From positions 208,882,298 through 208,946,297 of the forward strand of contig NC_091119.1 in NCBI RefSeq assembly GCF_040183065.1: a stretch of 64,000 bases of DNA, read 5' to 3'. Below are positions 1-12,600 of this stretch, piece by piece. Within the stretch, counting starts at the first letter, position 1; each line of letters begins with the position of its first letter. The notes below the pieces were generated by a model that worked only from the letters and a program-made list of their open reading frames with translations, was not told the DNA's origin and searched no databases. Both the position numbers and the translations under genes were made by a program. Source of the stretch: Periplaneta americana (lineage: Eukaryota; Arthropoda; Insecta; Blattodea; Blattidae).

Positions 1-32
1 TCACGATTTTTTTTTCAGATTTGGCAACACTG
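1..32. mobile_element. possible end of a hAT-like element
   Basis: The window opens with a T-rich run ending ttggcaacactg, which resembles the reverse complement of hAT termini of the CAGTGTTGCCA type. The same terminus type is seen with a clean target duplication at 21630-22523. The rest of the element lies outside the window. Confidence 0.3.
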
Positions 33-544
33 TCTAGCAGTTGCCTTGCTAGCAAGAGGGCTTTGCTAACGATAGATCATGGCTTGCCTCGGCCCAGCGT
101 GGTACATTCTTCACGTGAAAGAACCCTGTGCCTGATAGAGGGCTCCGGGTAAAATTTGTCTGCCACTTCTCGACCTCGTTGAATTTCAACGCGGGCCAGG
201 AGCGTTATGAGAGCTGGAAGTAGAAATAGTATGCGACTCGCAAGCATGTGTCGTGAAGAAGCATCACCTCCATGATTCACTACCATAACAGAGGGTGGGT
301 CTTGCCAAAACTTTATAAGCTTTCAATTTTAATGAACACATAATCCCTATAGTTGAATGCCTCCGTGATCATAGACAAAACTGTTTAGAGCAATTGAATA
401 ATAATGCAACGTTCCAGGATACCAAAGGAGATGCAACGGTACATCCCCAGAGGGAGATCAATGGGTCCACCATTCCAAAGATACCGGGAGAACATAAGAG
501 GCCACAAGGCAGATTACTTCACAAGCAGATGATGATGACGACCG

Positions 545-592
545 AGCGTAGCAAACGCCTCTGCCGATTGAGCTACGCCAATGGCGCAATGC
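545..592 (-). repeat. possible tRNA-like SINE head fragment
   Basis: The reverse complement reads ggcgtagctcaatcggcag, a good A-box/D-arm shape. No T-arm follows, so it is at best a SINE fragment. It abuts the (TTA)n run at 593-632. Nothing else is recognised in 33-1185. Confidence 0.3.

Positions 593-632
<40 letters not shown>
593..632. repeat. (TTA)n microsatellite
   Basis: A pure TTA run next to a SINE-like head. An apparent poly-leucine reading frame across it is an artefact. Confidence 0.9.
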
Positions 633-1207
633 GCATGTCTCGATTGGCTAGAAAACTGCCTGGAAGCTCCTCGGGCTGCTGATCGCGCGCAGGGAAAGGT
701 CAGTACGAAGGAAGTTCACCAAACAGGGCAGAGGAATCGGCCGCGTTGTCTTCTTACAATGTTTCGTAAAGCTGCCTCCGTTCTTACGAGTATTCTGTGT
801 CCCACATACTGCGAGCGCTGACGACAGCGTGCATACAGATCACTACGCGTTCACACATCCATATTGTTAGATGCGTTGAAACTTCCCAACTGCCAAGCCA
901 CGAGATGTGTACTCGGACACACACGACAGAGATGAGATGACTTTCACCGACCTTGCAGCGTCCTTCCTTTCACTCCCACGAGTTCCGAACTTTCCACACA
1001 TGGACTGAGCTTCAAACGACAGAACGAATGAAGAAAAAGTAACAGAGGAAGACTGCAACGAAACGAAATCAAGAAAAACGACACATAAAGTAGAAGGGCT
1101 CAGATAAAATTAAGGAAACAGTTTCCCACTGCAATCTAAACCATACGGAGTGTGCACAATTAAGTGTCGAGTTTCTTTAAATAGTGATTGTACTGGTACT
1201 GTAAAGA

Positions 1208-1440
1208 TTTATTGGAACAGATACAGTAATTGTTGAGCTATTTTTCAACATATTCTCCACCGGAATTGAGACATTTGGCATACCGTGGAACCAACAGACG
1301 GTTATCACACGCTGGTTCCGATTCCAGGCGGCAGACTTCTACGACACAGTTGATCCCACAGTATGACAATAAATTAATGTCTCAATTCCGGTAGAGAATA
1401 TGTTGAAAAATAGCACAATTGCTGTATTTGTTCCAATAAA
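1208..1440. mobile_element. inverted pair of mariner transposase 3' ends
   Basis: Arms 1208-1275 and 1376-1440 are inverted copies of one another with a few differences. Each encodes the C-terminus of a mariner-type transposase. On the minus strand the left arm reads LVPRYAKCLNSGGEYVEK then stop. On the plus strand the right arm reads CLNSGREYVEK then stop, preceded in the loop by RWFRFQAADFYD, an upstream motif of the same protein. It is therefore a fold-back made from two mariner 3' ends, not a simple hairpin MITE. No complete transposase is present. Confidence 0.7.
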
Positions 1441-1888
1441 TATTTCCATGAAATTGTGTTTTCTTTCTGTAAACGGCAGCAGGGAAACATGCTTTCTGGA
1501 CGGCCCTCGTCTTCATAATATCTTCTGTATTTTGTTTGCTTACTTTTTACCCAATAGGTTGATCATTTAAAAAATAGTACAGCTTACATCTTGATTATTG
1601 CATGAGCCCCCAATGATGCTAGCCCAAGAAAACTTCTACTCTTACAGCAAGAATAATGTCGGTCACATAGGCCCATAAGACAACATTAAGAATATGCTCG
1701 ACATGACGTAATGATATTGATCTCGGACTGCAATGAATAATAAAATTTCAAGTTCCATTACAAGCAGTGAATTAAAAGCAATAAAACGAAGTCGTTGTTC
1801 CATCATGCCATATACTGCAGAAAAATAATCATGTCTTTAGATCTCATAAGGCACATATAGGCCTATACTGCCATTAACTACTAATAAC

Positions 1889-1890
1889 AA

Positions 1891-1948
<58 letters not shown>
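1889..1948. repeat. (ATT)n microsatellite
   Basis: About twenty ATT units in AT-rich sequence. The rest of 1441-2920 shows only AT-rich unique-looking DNA, including GAATGAAT-type short repeats near 2167-2210. Confidence 0.9.
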
Positions 1949-2920
1949 GAACTTTTCCTTTATTTTTTTTTTATAAATCTTAGTTGTAATACTACTAAAT
2001 TAAATACAGGCCTAGTCCTAATGTAAACAAAATTTGTTTTAGTTAGTTCTAATTCTCCAATATTAATGTTACTCCTTTAAATTTTAAGGACGATGACAAA
2101 ACCAATGCATACATTATTGTATAAAAAATGGTAAAATAAGTAAACTTACGCCGAATAAGAGAAAGAATGAATGAAATAAGGGGAAGGTAGAAAATGAATG
2201 AATGAATGAACTAATCCCATTTTCTGTATGTTCGCTTGCAACACGCCATGTGTCAAGGCTGGTTACAACACTTCGCAAAGGTCGACCTGAATAAGCAGGC
2301 AGACGTTGGCCCGCGAGATATAACTAACAAATGGCGGTACGTCTTATCGTGCAACGGTTCAAGAGCAACTAAAGAATTAAAATAAGCTCAACCAACCTAA
2401 GACAAAATTAGTCCCAAGTTTACCTAATCCACATGTTGTCACAATGTATCACCATGTTCCCTCCATTACTTTTGTTTCGTTAAAAGTAACAGAAGCTAAA
2501 AGGCCGAAAGATGCTTTCAAAATGTATAAAAAAGGTAACCATTTTTCATTGGCGGAAATATTATCATCAAATAACTCATTGCGGATGAGTAACAGAACTG
2601 GCAGCGAAATCACTAATGCGCAGCCACTGCACGAGGCTATATTGCACAGCAGACATAAAAAATAATCTTACCAAATCTCGCACATTCAAAACTGTCCAAA
2701 GTATTCTTCTTCTTAATGGCTCTAAATTCCTTCGTGGAACTTCGCCTCTTCTACCGACCTTTTCCAGTCCTCTCTATCTTTAGACCTTTCTACTATAATA
2801 TAGTTAACAATTCTGCATTTCCTTATACAAATCTCGTATTATATCTCTGCCGGTGAATTACCGGTAAATTTCAAACGGCTTATCTTACTCGTGGACGTCA
2901 GACCATTAAAAAACATTACT

Positions 2921-3525
2921 TACTTACAAATGGCTTTTAGAGAACTCGGAGGTTCATTGCCGCTCTCACATAAGCCCGCCATCGGTCCCTATCCTGTGCA
3001 AGATCAATCCAGTCTCTATCATCATATCCCACCTCCCTCAAATCTATTTTAATATTATCCTCCCATTTACGTCTCGGCCTCCCCAAAGGTCTTTTTCCCT
3101 CTGGTCTCCCAATTAACACTCTATATGCATTTCTGGGTTTGCCCATTCGTGCTACATGCCCTGCCCATCTCAAACGTCTGGATTTAATGTTCCTAATTAT
3201 GTCAGATGAAGAATACAATGCGTGCAGTTCTGTGTTGTGTAACTTTCTCCATTCTCCTGTAACTTCATCCCTCTTAGCCCAAAATATTTTCATAAGCACC
3301 TTATTCTCAAACACCTTTAGCCTCTGTCTCTCTCTCAAAGTGAGAGTCCAAGTTTCACAACCATACAGAACAACCGGTAATATAACTGTTTTATAAATTC
3401 CGAATTTCAGATTTTTTGACAGCAGATGACAAAAGCTTCTCAACCGAATAATAACAGGCATTTCCCATATTTATTCTGCGTTTAATTTCCTCCCGAGTGT
3501 CATTTATATTTTTTACTGATTATAC
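2921..3525 (-). mobile_element. RTE-like LINE, 3' part (family A)
   Basis: On the minus strand the frame 3461-2937 encodes [34 protein letters not shown] and [13 protein letters not shown], ending MNLRVL. This is the C-terminal region after the reverse transcriptase of an RTE/BovB-like LINE. The 3' end is followed outward by taagtaa-like sequence. It is a 5'-truncated copy of the family also at 48575-49600 and 59777-60776. The clade call is from motif memory. Confidence 0.8.
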
Positions 3526-3555
3526 CGGAATCACTTTTCTTTTTTCTGCTTTGTT

Positions 3556-3625
3556 CTCACTTACTTACAAATGGCTTTTAAGGAACCCGCAGGTTCATTG
3601 CCGCATTCACATAACCCCGCTTCTG
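3556..3625 (-). mobile_element. very short 3' end of LINE family A
   Basis: About 70 bases repeat the terminal sequence of the LINE at 2921 (tcacttacttacaaatggct then the coding end). It is an extreme 5' truncation lying 30 bases beyond the break of the longer copy, in the same orientation. Confidence 0.7.
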
Positions 3626-5394
3626 CTTTGCTGTGCAGTGTTATTCGTATTTCTCCAAGCGACGGCCTGAACACCTGCAGACTTCTAACACACACGAGTA
3701 CAGGCTGTTACAAAAGAAACATTACAGTGCTTCCATTCCTCAAATGAGGTATAGAAATTATCATTCATTCAGAAATTTAAAATAAATATTATAGTCCAGA
3801 CACATGATCTGAAGACATTAATTCGTCAATTTAAGCACAGAAACTTAATCATAAAAAAGCAAGAAAAATCTTTTGAATTCAATATTTTCTAACGTCAATA
3901 GAAAAAAATGAGTTCAGACAAGTTTGGGAGGAGGCAGTGTCCCCCCCCCCCACCCCATAACTCCGCTTATGATGCACAAGAATGCAGCATCTCACATCAT
4001 AAAAAGCAATAATAAACGTACACACGCGCACGCACACGCACACAGATATATTTTTATTTTACCATGGTAATAAGAGCCTAAGGGAATTTTGTTAGATCTT
4101 TGTAGTAGTCTTTCAGCTATCAATATTCCTGTTGTTGTTGTTACCTAATGCCGGGCTTTGGCAACGAAGCCATTAGCTATCAATATTCCTTGGAGGAAGC
4201 TAAACAACGAAGTAAACGAGGGCATTCTTACAGAAATACACGAAAATAGATTCCCAATCACCTGACCTATGTAAAAATTACCTAGAACCGACATAACATT
4301 CTGTAAGTTTCTTTATTGTAATTGCTCTTTTTTGGAATTTATCTACATCTGTAAGATAATATTAAAGTGCATCTATAGTTTCAAATATTAATAAAAAATT
4401 TTTAGTTGAAATGTATTCTAGATTATTAAAAAATAAGAGAACATACAGGAACCTCTCCATTCCGGACATATGTGGACGAGACCACAGATAACTGTGGGAG
4501 ATTGCTGGCAAATGTGGTCTAAACCGTTTTACAGAGGCAACAAACCCTCCAACTGCTTGTGTGATGAGGGAAGTAAACAATTTAATCCACGCAGCATTTA
4601 ATCAACAATCCCTGTTTAACCCTTCAATATAGTTTGACGCATATGGTAAGCAGTTCTTGTCCCAAATGATGACCTTCCTCTATTTCGGCAACTTTCACTA
4701 CACAGTCAAGGGTTATGAGTTATGAGCAACAACTTTTTACATTTTAGGAGTCTTCTGGCCAGCAGAGAACAATGACAGACATGTTGAAGGCAGGACAGGC
4801 CTTGCTCATTCTCTGTATAGACTCGCAGATGAAATGAGGATCAAGTTTCCAGAGATGAATGCGTCATATCCCATGTAAAAAGGTGTCTTTAGAAGAAGTA
4901 TCAAGAACAGTAGCCACTATCTACAATGCCACTTTCATCACAATCAATATTGACACATTGGAACATAGGGATAAAACTGAGAACATGTCTCCAGTCAGAA
5001 TTCTGCCACTACCTCTCCATTGTTATGATCATTAGGAACCCACACTTCTATCTTATTTGTAATTTTGCAGAATCTTCCTCTTCACGAGTACCTATTTCCC
5101 GAGTATCCAGAACTAAATTGGTTTTGAAAAGAGTTATTATTTTATGAGGATGCCTGTCATCTCATTACTGTTTATTCATACATGTGATGGACTAACTGTA
5201 TTGCTATGTTTTAGTTTGGATAAATGATTCAGACTTTTCTTCATTTCTCGACAGCCTTGCTCTCTCCCTCAGCAAGGTAGTGGCTGAAATGCTCAAAACA
5301 ATTCACTACTGCTCCAACCTCTTCGCCTACTGTTGTAAGATCGATCTCTCTCTTTTTTCTCAAAGTGGGTTGACAAGATGTAAGAGACCCAACA
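3626..5394. other. non-coding, little recognised
   Basis: AT-rich sequence with a C-run near 3942-3952, an alternating purine-pyrimidine acacgcgcac stretch near 4020-4045 and a short GTTGTT run at 4132. I see no coding region or clear element. Confidence 0.5.
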
Positions 5395-5404
5395 TTGAGT
5401 CGGA

Positions 5405-5560
5405 GTCTGGTAGAGTTCCTGGGTAGTTCAGTCACTAGAGCATTGGCGCGCTCAGCCAAAGGTCCCGGGTTCAATGCCCGGCCTCAAAACAAATTTTACC
5501 TTGAAATTGTTCAAGTAGCTTTACAGACAGCTATACCTGAAAAACTAGGGAGTACGTTCA
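5405..5560 (+). repeat. tRNA-derived SINE, family S1
   Basis: The head contains an A-box (gggtagttcagtcactagag) and B-box (gggttcaatgcc), followed by the S1 body gaaattgttcaagtagcttt. The same head and body occur at 33848 and 34144. Family labels are mine. Confidence 0.75.
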
Positions 5561-5751
5561 TAGATATTGGATACCCTATATACAACTGTAAAGCTGTGAC
5601 TGGAGTGCTTTTAACTCCCCCAGTGATCTGCATTGTCTCTGATTCCTTGAAATTAGAGGAGCTATGTGACAAGTGACATTATAACAACAACAACCTAGTA
5701 AGGTAGTAAGGCCGTAAAACATTACGAGAGGAGTTCGGCCGGTGCCGTGGA

Positions 5752-5935
5752 TCGTGTCCCGGAATAGCTCAGTTGGAAAGAGCACTCAGCGCTTAGAGCT
5801 GAGAGGTCCCGGGTTCGATTCCCGGTGCCGGAACGAATTTTTCTCGAATTAAATGGTGATAATACACATTGGCTACTTCATAGTAGTCGTGTAATATTCA
5901 GTGAGGTAGGCGAGACCTCATATATAATGAATATG
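5752..5935 (+). repeat. tRNA-derived SINE, family S2
   Basis: A nearly complete tRNA-like fold: D-arm tagctcagttgg, an anticodon-like stem made of ctcagc and gctgag, and T-arm ccgggttcgattcccgg. The acceptor arm pairs poorly and a body starting aacgaatttttctcgaatt follows, so it is a SINE rather than a tRNA gene. Confidence 0.7.
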
Positions 5936-7740
5936 TGACGTAACAACAACGTACTTTGGAACTAAGCACACTATGACACCATGCATATTATGTTGATCCA
6001 AGGCATATTGTGATACTCTTTGCATTCCATGGATTTCATAATAAGATGTAAGATATCACTTGCCTGATAAAGACTGCACCTGTATAATGTTACTGACTCA
6101 ATTTTGCAATTTCGAATAATCATAACTTTAATTTACCTGCACGTGAGGCACATTTCTGAGCCACTTTAACGTCAGGCAATGACACAGCACCAATATCATC
6201 AGCAGTGCAGCATATAATATAATCGGAAAGGGAACTGGAATAAGACACAACAGCACAAAATAACATTCACACACAAAGACACGAGGCATCAATAAAATTG
6301 AACAGAAAGAATGTGATAGCTGGTCAACAGTGTATCTACGGTAATGCACAGACAACCAGTGCAACATGTGCATGGAAGAAAAAGAATACAAAATATCGAC
6401 CATGTCTTGTATTGCAAAGGACTGAGAAGCTATAAATCACAACTACATGCACCATCTCACTGACAATATTTGGCATTTGACACACAGTTAGGGACATGGA
6501 AAATTTGTGACTTAAAATGAGAGCATATGTACAATATTACCATATGTTACCATATGAACGAAGACTGTTTGCAGCACATTTCACCTGCAAATTATTGTCG
6601 AATTTCATACAACATACGAGTATAAGTTAATTTCAATACATTTCACAAATTTTAAGATAATTCTGAAGATTAAGTATGTGGAGATGTGTACTTTCTGAAG
6701 AATCACAGAAACTTTCGATTCCTATTCATCACAAGCATTTTTATAATTTATGTGTAACAGAACATGCAGGTACGAGCTTATACCAAACTTTGAAATATTT
6801 TGCTCTAATGTTTACTGATTGTATTACTATTTGCAACTAAAGTAAATAGTGCAGTTTTACTAACTAAAAATGTTTTCTTTTCATTCAAGAATTGTGTGTG
6901 TGTGTGTGTGTGTGTGTGTATCTAATGCTCTGGATTTAACAATGAAGTCATCAATCCTTCTTGCTTCCCAATATTTTGATGGAAGGTCCACAAATGTCCT
7001 AAGAGTTTCACAATTAGCCAGGTGCTCCATCTCCATGTCCTCTCCTCTTCAAGAATTGTTACATCTATTAACAGTAACCAAAAGTTAAGTGAGTCTACCT
7101 GAGAAATTTCCAGTTATAGTCGTGGAATGACTAAAGGTAGGCACTCGCTTATTGGAACAGATTCATTCGGATTTTTATTACAGTATCACTCACTTGTTTA
7201 CATTATATAGCAGAGCTAGAGCGAGAACATTACTTCCTTAGTGTTCTGATTAAATCTGGAAATAACATGCGTAGCTCTGAGGAGGATTATTTTTAATTGC
7301 ATTAGCTTTGCAAGAAGAAATAAAAAGAATAAGCTTCGTATCACCCATTTCATTTATGCCTTCAATATCATTGCGATTGGAGGCCCTACAATCAATATAT
7401 TGCAACGGCTTTATTTCGCTCTTGGCCCATACAGAAATCCATCTAGAGTTTTCTGACCAGAATTCTGGATGGAATCCTTACTACAATAATAACATCAGCA
7501 AACAGCGGTGCTGCAACCCACGAAGCAAGCTGTTCATATAACTAAAGGTTCCATTAAGTTAACATTAAATACAGTTCACAGGGGATTATGAAAACATTTA
7601 TTATGTTTTAAATTTAATTTAATTACATATTTTATATACATGTAGACCTACATAGATATTTGCACACCCAAATGAGTAGGGCTCGTGTGTTATACAATCT
7701 ACAATATTTAATAACAATTAGTTTGAGAGGAAAGAAGAAA
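5936..7740. other. non-coding, (TG)n only
   Basis: A short (TG)n run lies at 6893-6919. Otherwise the stretch is AT-rich without supported genes. Small open frames here lack any recognisable motif. Confidence 0.5.
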
Positions 7741-7744
7741 GAAA

Positions 7745-7865
7745 AATAAATTCTTTCATTCATAGTGTTCTGCTGAAGAGCAGGTCTTTCACTGCAAACC
7801 CAGTATTCTTCAATCTTTCCTATTTCCTGCCTTACTCTCAGTCTCCACATATGATTCATATACAT
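7745..7865 (-). mobile_element. 3' end of RTE-like LINE family B
   Basis: Contains the block gcaggtctttcactgcaaac, the reverse of the family B 3' end also seen at 8640-8700, 34619-34705 and 52555-52650. Only the terminal roughly 120 bases are present. Confidence 0.65.
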
Positions 7866-8053
7866 ATATAAATAGAAAGAAACATAGTTACAGAAATATA
7901 TAAATGCTAATACATAAGAATAAACATATTTATTATTGAATACATATTATTATACAAACATATACGAATATATACACTTGGAATACATAGGTGTTTATAT
8001 GTTTAATAAAGCTTTTTAATTTCTCTAAATTTAAGTTTGAAATACACAGATAC

Positions 8054-8054
<1 letters not shown>

Positions 8055-8112
<58 letters not shown>
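8055..8112. repeat. (TAA)n microsatellite
   Basis: About nineteen TAA units. Confidence 0.9.
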
Positions 8113-8113
<1 letters not shown>

Positions 8114-8267
8114 TGAATTGTGCAATTTTGAACCGCAGTTCACGTTGTGTAACTTTGTAATGTAAGATAAAACATATTGTGAACTCTTTCTTAATGGCAG
8201 AATTAATTTTTGTCTTACTAAAGCAAAGAAAAAATATATAACAATTACGGAAAATAATATGAAGTAA

Positions 8268-8745
8268 AAAGAATGAGTGAAGAAAGAATGATGCTGAAAC
8301 TGATCAGGAAGAGGAAAAGGAATTGGTTGGATCACTGGCTGAGAAGAAACTACCTACTGAAGGATGCACCTGAAGGAATGGTGAACGGGAGGAGAGTTCA
8401 GGGTAGAAGAAGATATCAGATGATAGACGACATTAAGATATATGGACCATATGAGGAGACAAAGAAGAAGAATGGAAAATTCAAGAATCCCAAAAATTAT
8501 GATGCAGTATAAACCTAGAGGACATCATCGACCAGGAAGACCTTTTAGAAGACTGCTAGATGGGGCCGAAACAAGTCTACAGAGGCCTAATTCGTGAAGG
8601 ATGATGATGATGATGATGAGGAGACAAAGAGGAAGACAGAAAATAAGAAAGATTGAAGAAAGTTGAGTTTGCAGTGAATGACCTGCCTTTGGGCAGAACA
8701 CTAAATGAAATGAAATACGAAGTGTAAGATATGCAATAATTCTTA
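8268..8745 (+). mobile_element. RTE-like LINE family B, C-terminal part, with a nested LINE
   Basis: The plus frame encodes [38 protein letters not shown], the C-terminal tail of the family B protein (also at 52550-53103, minus). At 8470 it is interrupted by a second LINE piece (8471-8617). It resumes with gaggagacaaagaggaag and runs to the family 3' end near 8700-8745. Confidence 0.75.
8471..8617 (+). mobile_element. nested 147-bp LINE 3' end with (GAT)n tail
   Basis: The insert encodes a PGRPFRRLLDGAETSLQRPN-like end of another RTE-type LINE and finishes in a GATGAT repeat. It is bounded by a near-perfect 18-bp duplication of the host LINE (8453-8470 and 8618-8635, one mismatch), which shows insertion by target-primed reverse transcription. 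Confidence 0.75.
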
Positions 8746-9386
8746 TACTATGCACCTTCGATGTAATACAATAATGTTATAGTAAATACTACCTATACAA
8801 AAATTCTTCAGTCTCTCGTATATTATTCGGCATTAGTATCTCACATTTCAAACCATGGTCCCATACCGGCTATGTTATTATTTGTATTTGTGGGTGTAAT
8901 GCCATGCCGCTTCACTGGATATCAGCTCCGCTAGATTTGCACTCACGTCAATGCTGTTAATGTACAGCTGACCAGTATTATTATAGTAAGGTATTTGACC
9001 CAGTTATGCAAACAGAGGCGACATGGCCAAGTGTGCATTGCTCAACTTAAAATAGTGCAAAGAATGAAAATCCGAGGATATCAGTAAGAGTTTTGATACA
9101 AACAACTGACACGATTTTTGTAAGAGGCCTTCACAAGTGCTGATGAATATGATAATTCCATAAGATGTCCAGGATTGTCAGGAAGCCTCGAACTCTGTTA
9201 GGCACTGGACTAACCCATTTCTACGCCATGTTCTTCCTTTTAAACTTGGAATAGTAGGAACGACTCCAAATTATCAACACTGAGTTGTGAAAGAGGAGTA
9301 AAATGTTCTTTATATTCAACTACATACATGCACTGTAATAAATTAATGTACACAGTATTCTGCCATTACAATTCATTATCACAACT
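8746..9386. other. 3' flank of RABIF, no gene seen
   Basis: This should contain the RABIF 3' UTR, directly below 9387. I could not pick a convincing polyadenylation signal. No repeat family recognised. Confidence 0.4.
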
Positions 9387-9635
9387 CTAGCCATTGCCGT
9401 GCAGGACTCTGGACAGCGCCACATAGCTGGTGCGGGCAGCGACATCGAACCAGCCGATGGGCCCCACTTCGCAGTCGGCACAGGCCAGATACTTCACGCC
9501 GGACACGGAGTGCGAAAAGCCCACATTCTCGAAGGAGTACATGTCCTCCACCACCCAGTAGTCCTTGATCACCTCCTCCTCCACAGTGGAGATGTCCCCT
9601 CGGTCCGTCTTCTGCTTCATGTGAGGCAGTGGGAA
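9387..9635 (-). CDS. RABIF: RABIF exon 2 (C-terminal part)
   Basis: The exon encodes 82 residues beginning FPLPHMKQK and ending LHGNG then TAG. It contains the second zinc knuckle CADC, the VEDMYSFENVGF block and GPIGW, all shared with vertebrate MSS4. The acceptor cag is preceded by a short pyrimidine tract. Base composition is GC-rich compared with the AT-rich surroundings, as expected for a conserved exon. Confidence 0.9.
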   Translation of the reverse strand, partial: FPLPHMKQKTDRGDISTVEEEVIKDYWVVEDMYSFENVGFSHSVSGVKYLACADCEVGPIGWFDVAARTSYVALSRVLHGNG

Positions 9636-12600
9636 CTGACAACACAAATACTTACAGATGGCATTACATCGTGACATGACCAACTGCATTAATGAGCCAC
9701 CTGCTCCACTTGGGCTGGTTACCTGGATGGGTTTTTTCCGAGGTTTCCCCCAACCGTAAGGTGAATGTCAGGTAATCTATGGCGAATTCTCGGCCTCATC
9801 TCGCCAAATACCATCGTGCATATTGTTATAAATGAATGCTTCAAAATTACTTTTTCCGCCAAAGTTATATATTTCTTTAATTTTATCTTACGCCCTTTCT
9901 CGAGGGAGGTCTTCAATTAGTTCTGTACAACTAAAAAGAGATGGCCGGGTAGCTCAGTTGGTAGAGCGGCTGCCTACGGACTCGAAAGTTTGGGGTTCGA
10001 TCCTGGGTGGTGACGGATTTTCTCGTTGCCAAACTTCCAGAACGTTCACTTAGCCTCCTATCAGGGTCTTTCCCAGGGGTAAAAGATGGTCGGAGCATTG
10101 TGCCCACCACACCACCTCATTCTAGTGCGGAGGTCATGGAAAGCATGGGGCTCTACATGAGAAACTTCGTTCCAAATCACATGATGAGACGGGAGCAAAC
10201 AAAAAATACTGCAGATCATGTTCAAAACTAGATGGTATTTCATGAGGCTAGCTATTTTAACGACTGTGGCACAGCCAGGATTTTTCTACAACATGGTTTT
10301 CATTTTCTGTAATTTTGTTCTGATTTTGCCTCCTTCCTTTTTTTGTCAGGTCTCTCCTCTATAGCATAGAAGTTTCAAGAGAGTCTGCCATGTCCTACTT
10401 TTTGTAATTTTGTTATATATAATTAGTAAGCCCTTCTTTGTGGATAAAAGGGTGATGAAATGCAGCGGATGGCGAGATGATTACTGCCCAGTGCACCGAG
10501 AATTCAAGGCTTTAAAATAAGAAAATCATGTTAAGAACATAATTAACCCTTATTTATTTTCACATCTTAATGTACCTTTCAGAAGAAATACAAATTAAAT
10601 CCATTTTAGTATAAACTAATTCAATTTGGTTTGCAACAAAGGCAGTTACTAACTACATACCGGTATAGAAAATATTAGAGAATTTTCCACAGCATAGCCA
10701 TTTCTTCTCCTTTCCTTGTAACGTCCGCTGCAGCATGACAGTCAACATACCTGTCACTGTAAAATGGGGGTTCTCAACCTGTGAGCACCCCTACATATAA
10801 TATTAAGTGAGCGAGCACCATGAAATGGAATAGGTTCAATGGACCAATATGAAAACGTAACTGAAATAAATAAATTTTTAAAACACTTACAAGGATAATG
10901 ATATCCTTGAACTTGAATGTTACTAAGCATTTCAGTGATATCGAAGGAGAAATCATTTGTAGCTACACATAACAGTTCCACCAATGTGAATTAGTCTATT
11001 GTGATCATGCTTTTTCTTGAGATATGTCATAAGTGAGAAAGTTTTGTGGCAAAGGTAGATTGTGCCGCACACACACGTAGCCAGAAACACTCCACAGTAT
11101 CTGGAGTCCTTTGTGTCTCCTGCTCACCAAAGGCTATGAATTTATTTTTTCAAAACAAACATTTCTGGGCTAAGGAGGATTGGGGATTTATCATTGAAGT
11201 TCCACACGAGGAGCCACATTATTCTCGTGAATAATCTTAATTTTTCTGATAAGTCCTCCCTGAATTGAAAGGCGTTATACACTATGAAATATGAAGCCTA
11301 TCAGCTCTCTTAAGATATTACAATGGAAGAACACTATTTGTTTCAGCTCATACAACAAAGTCTAGGTTGAGGGTTCGTGCTAGGGAGCACATTTTTACTC
11401 GCATGACAAGAGCACCAGGCTGAGAATGTCTGGAGGCCCAGTAATTGTAATAATGGTGTTAACTAGAAGAGACGATCTCAATGGAGAGACAAGTTGAGTT
11501 GGGAGAAGCCTCACAATATACAGGCAGCATGAAATTCTGCGATAAAAAATATAATAAGAAGATATCAGAACGACATTCTGGCACGGATTATAATAATTAT
11601 TTATAAACGTTTAACAGTTAATGAATAAATTCTGTTAACATTATTTGAAAATTTAAAAATTACATTTCTTACAGTATTTCCAGTAATGAATGTTGTATAT
11701 TAGGAGAAGGATTTTTTTTTTTTTTTGCAAAGCTCTAATATTAGTAGTAATGTCTCATTTTGAACTTCAAAAAATTCAGTCATACCGTATTACGAGGCCT
11801 GTCTAAAATGTATCCGACCTTAAATTTTCCCGCGCAAAGTAGTGATTCTAAGGCGGCGCCGCTGTGCACGGTGGAAGGAGGAACCGTAATGCGCATGCTT
11901 GAATTTTTTCACAGCATTCGCTTGTGCCAGTCACTGGTTGGTGGTCGCCAAGTAATGCTGTTCTAAGTGTTTGTCGGATTTAGTTTTCTCGCAAGATGAC
12001 TGAACGAATTGAGCAAAGATACTGCATCAAAATTTGTCAAAAGCTTGGTGATTCTCAAAGTCAAACAATTCGTAAGATTCAGCAGGTGTTTGGGGAAGAT
12101 GCGATGGGTGTAACACAAATTAAGGAGTGGTTCAACCGATTCAAAGATGGCCGCATATCAGCGGAGAGTGAGCAGCGTTGTGGCAGGCCCCAAACTGCTC
12201 GGAGTGCAGCTGTTGTTGAGAGGGTGCGAAATTTGGTGATGGCAGATCGTCGTTTGACCATGCGGGAGATTGCCGAAGAGGTTGGAGGTTGGAGTGAGAA
12301 AAGATTCTGCACATGCAATTTTGCGTGATGATTTGAACATGAACCGAGTGGCTGCGAAATTCGTGCCCAAGTTGTTGTCCCCGGAACAAAAAGACCTCCG
12401 TCGTGACATTGCACAGGACCTTCTGGACACCGCCAACACTGATCCTGGGTTTCTGAACACCGTGATAACTGGAGATGAGTCATGGGTGTATGGGTACGAC
12501 CCAGAAACAAAAAGACAGTCGTCGCAATGTCACGAATATGCACCGGAAGGACAAACGGTGACAAAGGAGTACTATCACGATGTTCTCTGGCGACTCCGTA

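Noticed and set aside
394-651. 85-residue protein with a leucine run
   Set aside because: The leucines come from the TTA microsatellite and the rest has no similarity I recognise.
5772-5832. Functional tRNA gene
   Set aside because: The T-arm and D-arm are good but the acceptor arm mismatches and a SINE body follows directly.
9399-9674. 91-residue plus-strand protein
   Set aside because: Antisense shadow of the GC-rich RABIF exon 2.
9950-10012. Functional tRNA gene
   Set aside because: Same reason: no proper acceptor closure, and the S3 body recurs elsewhere.
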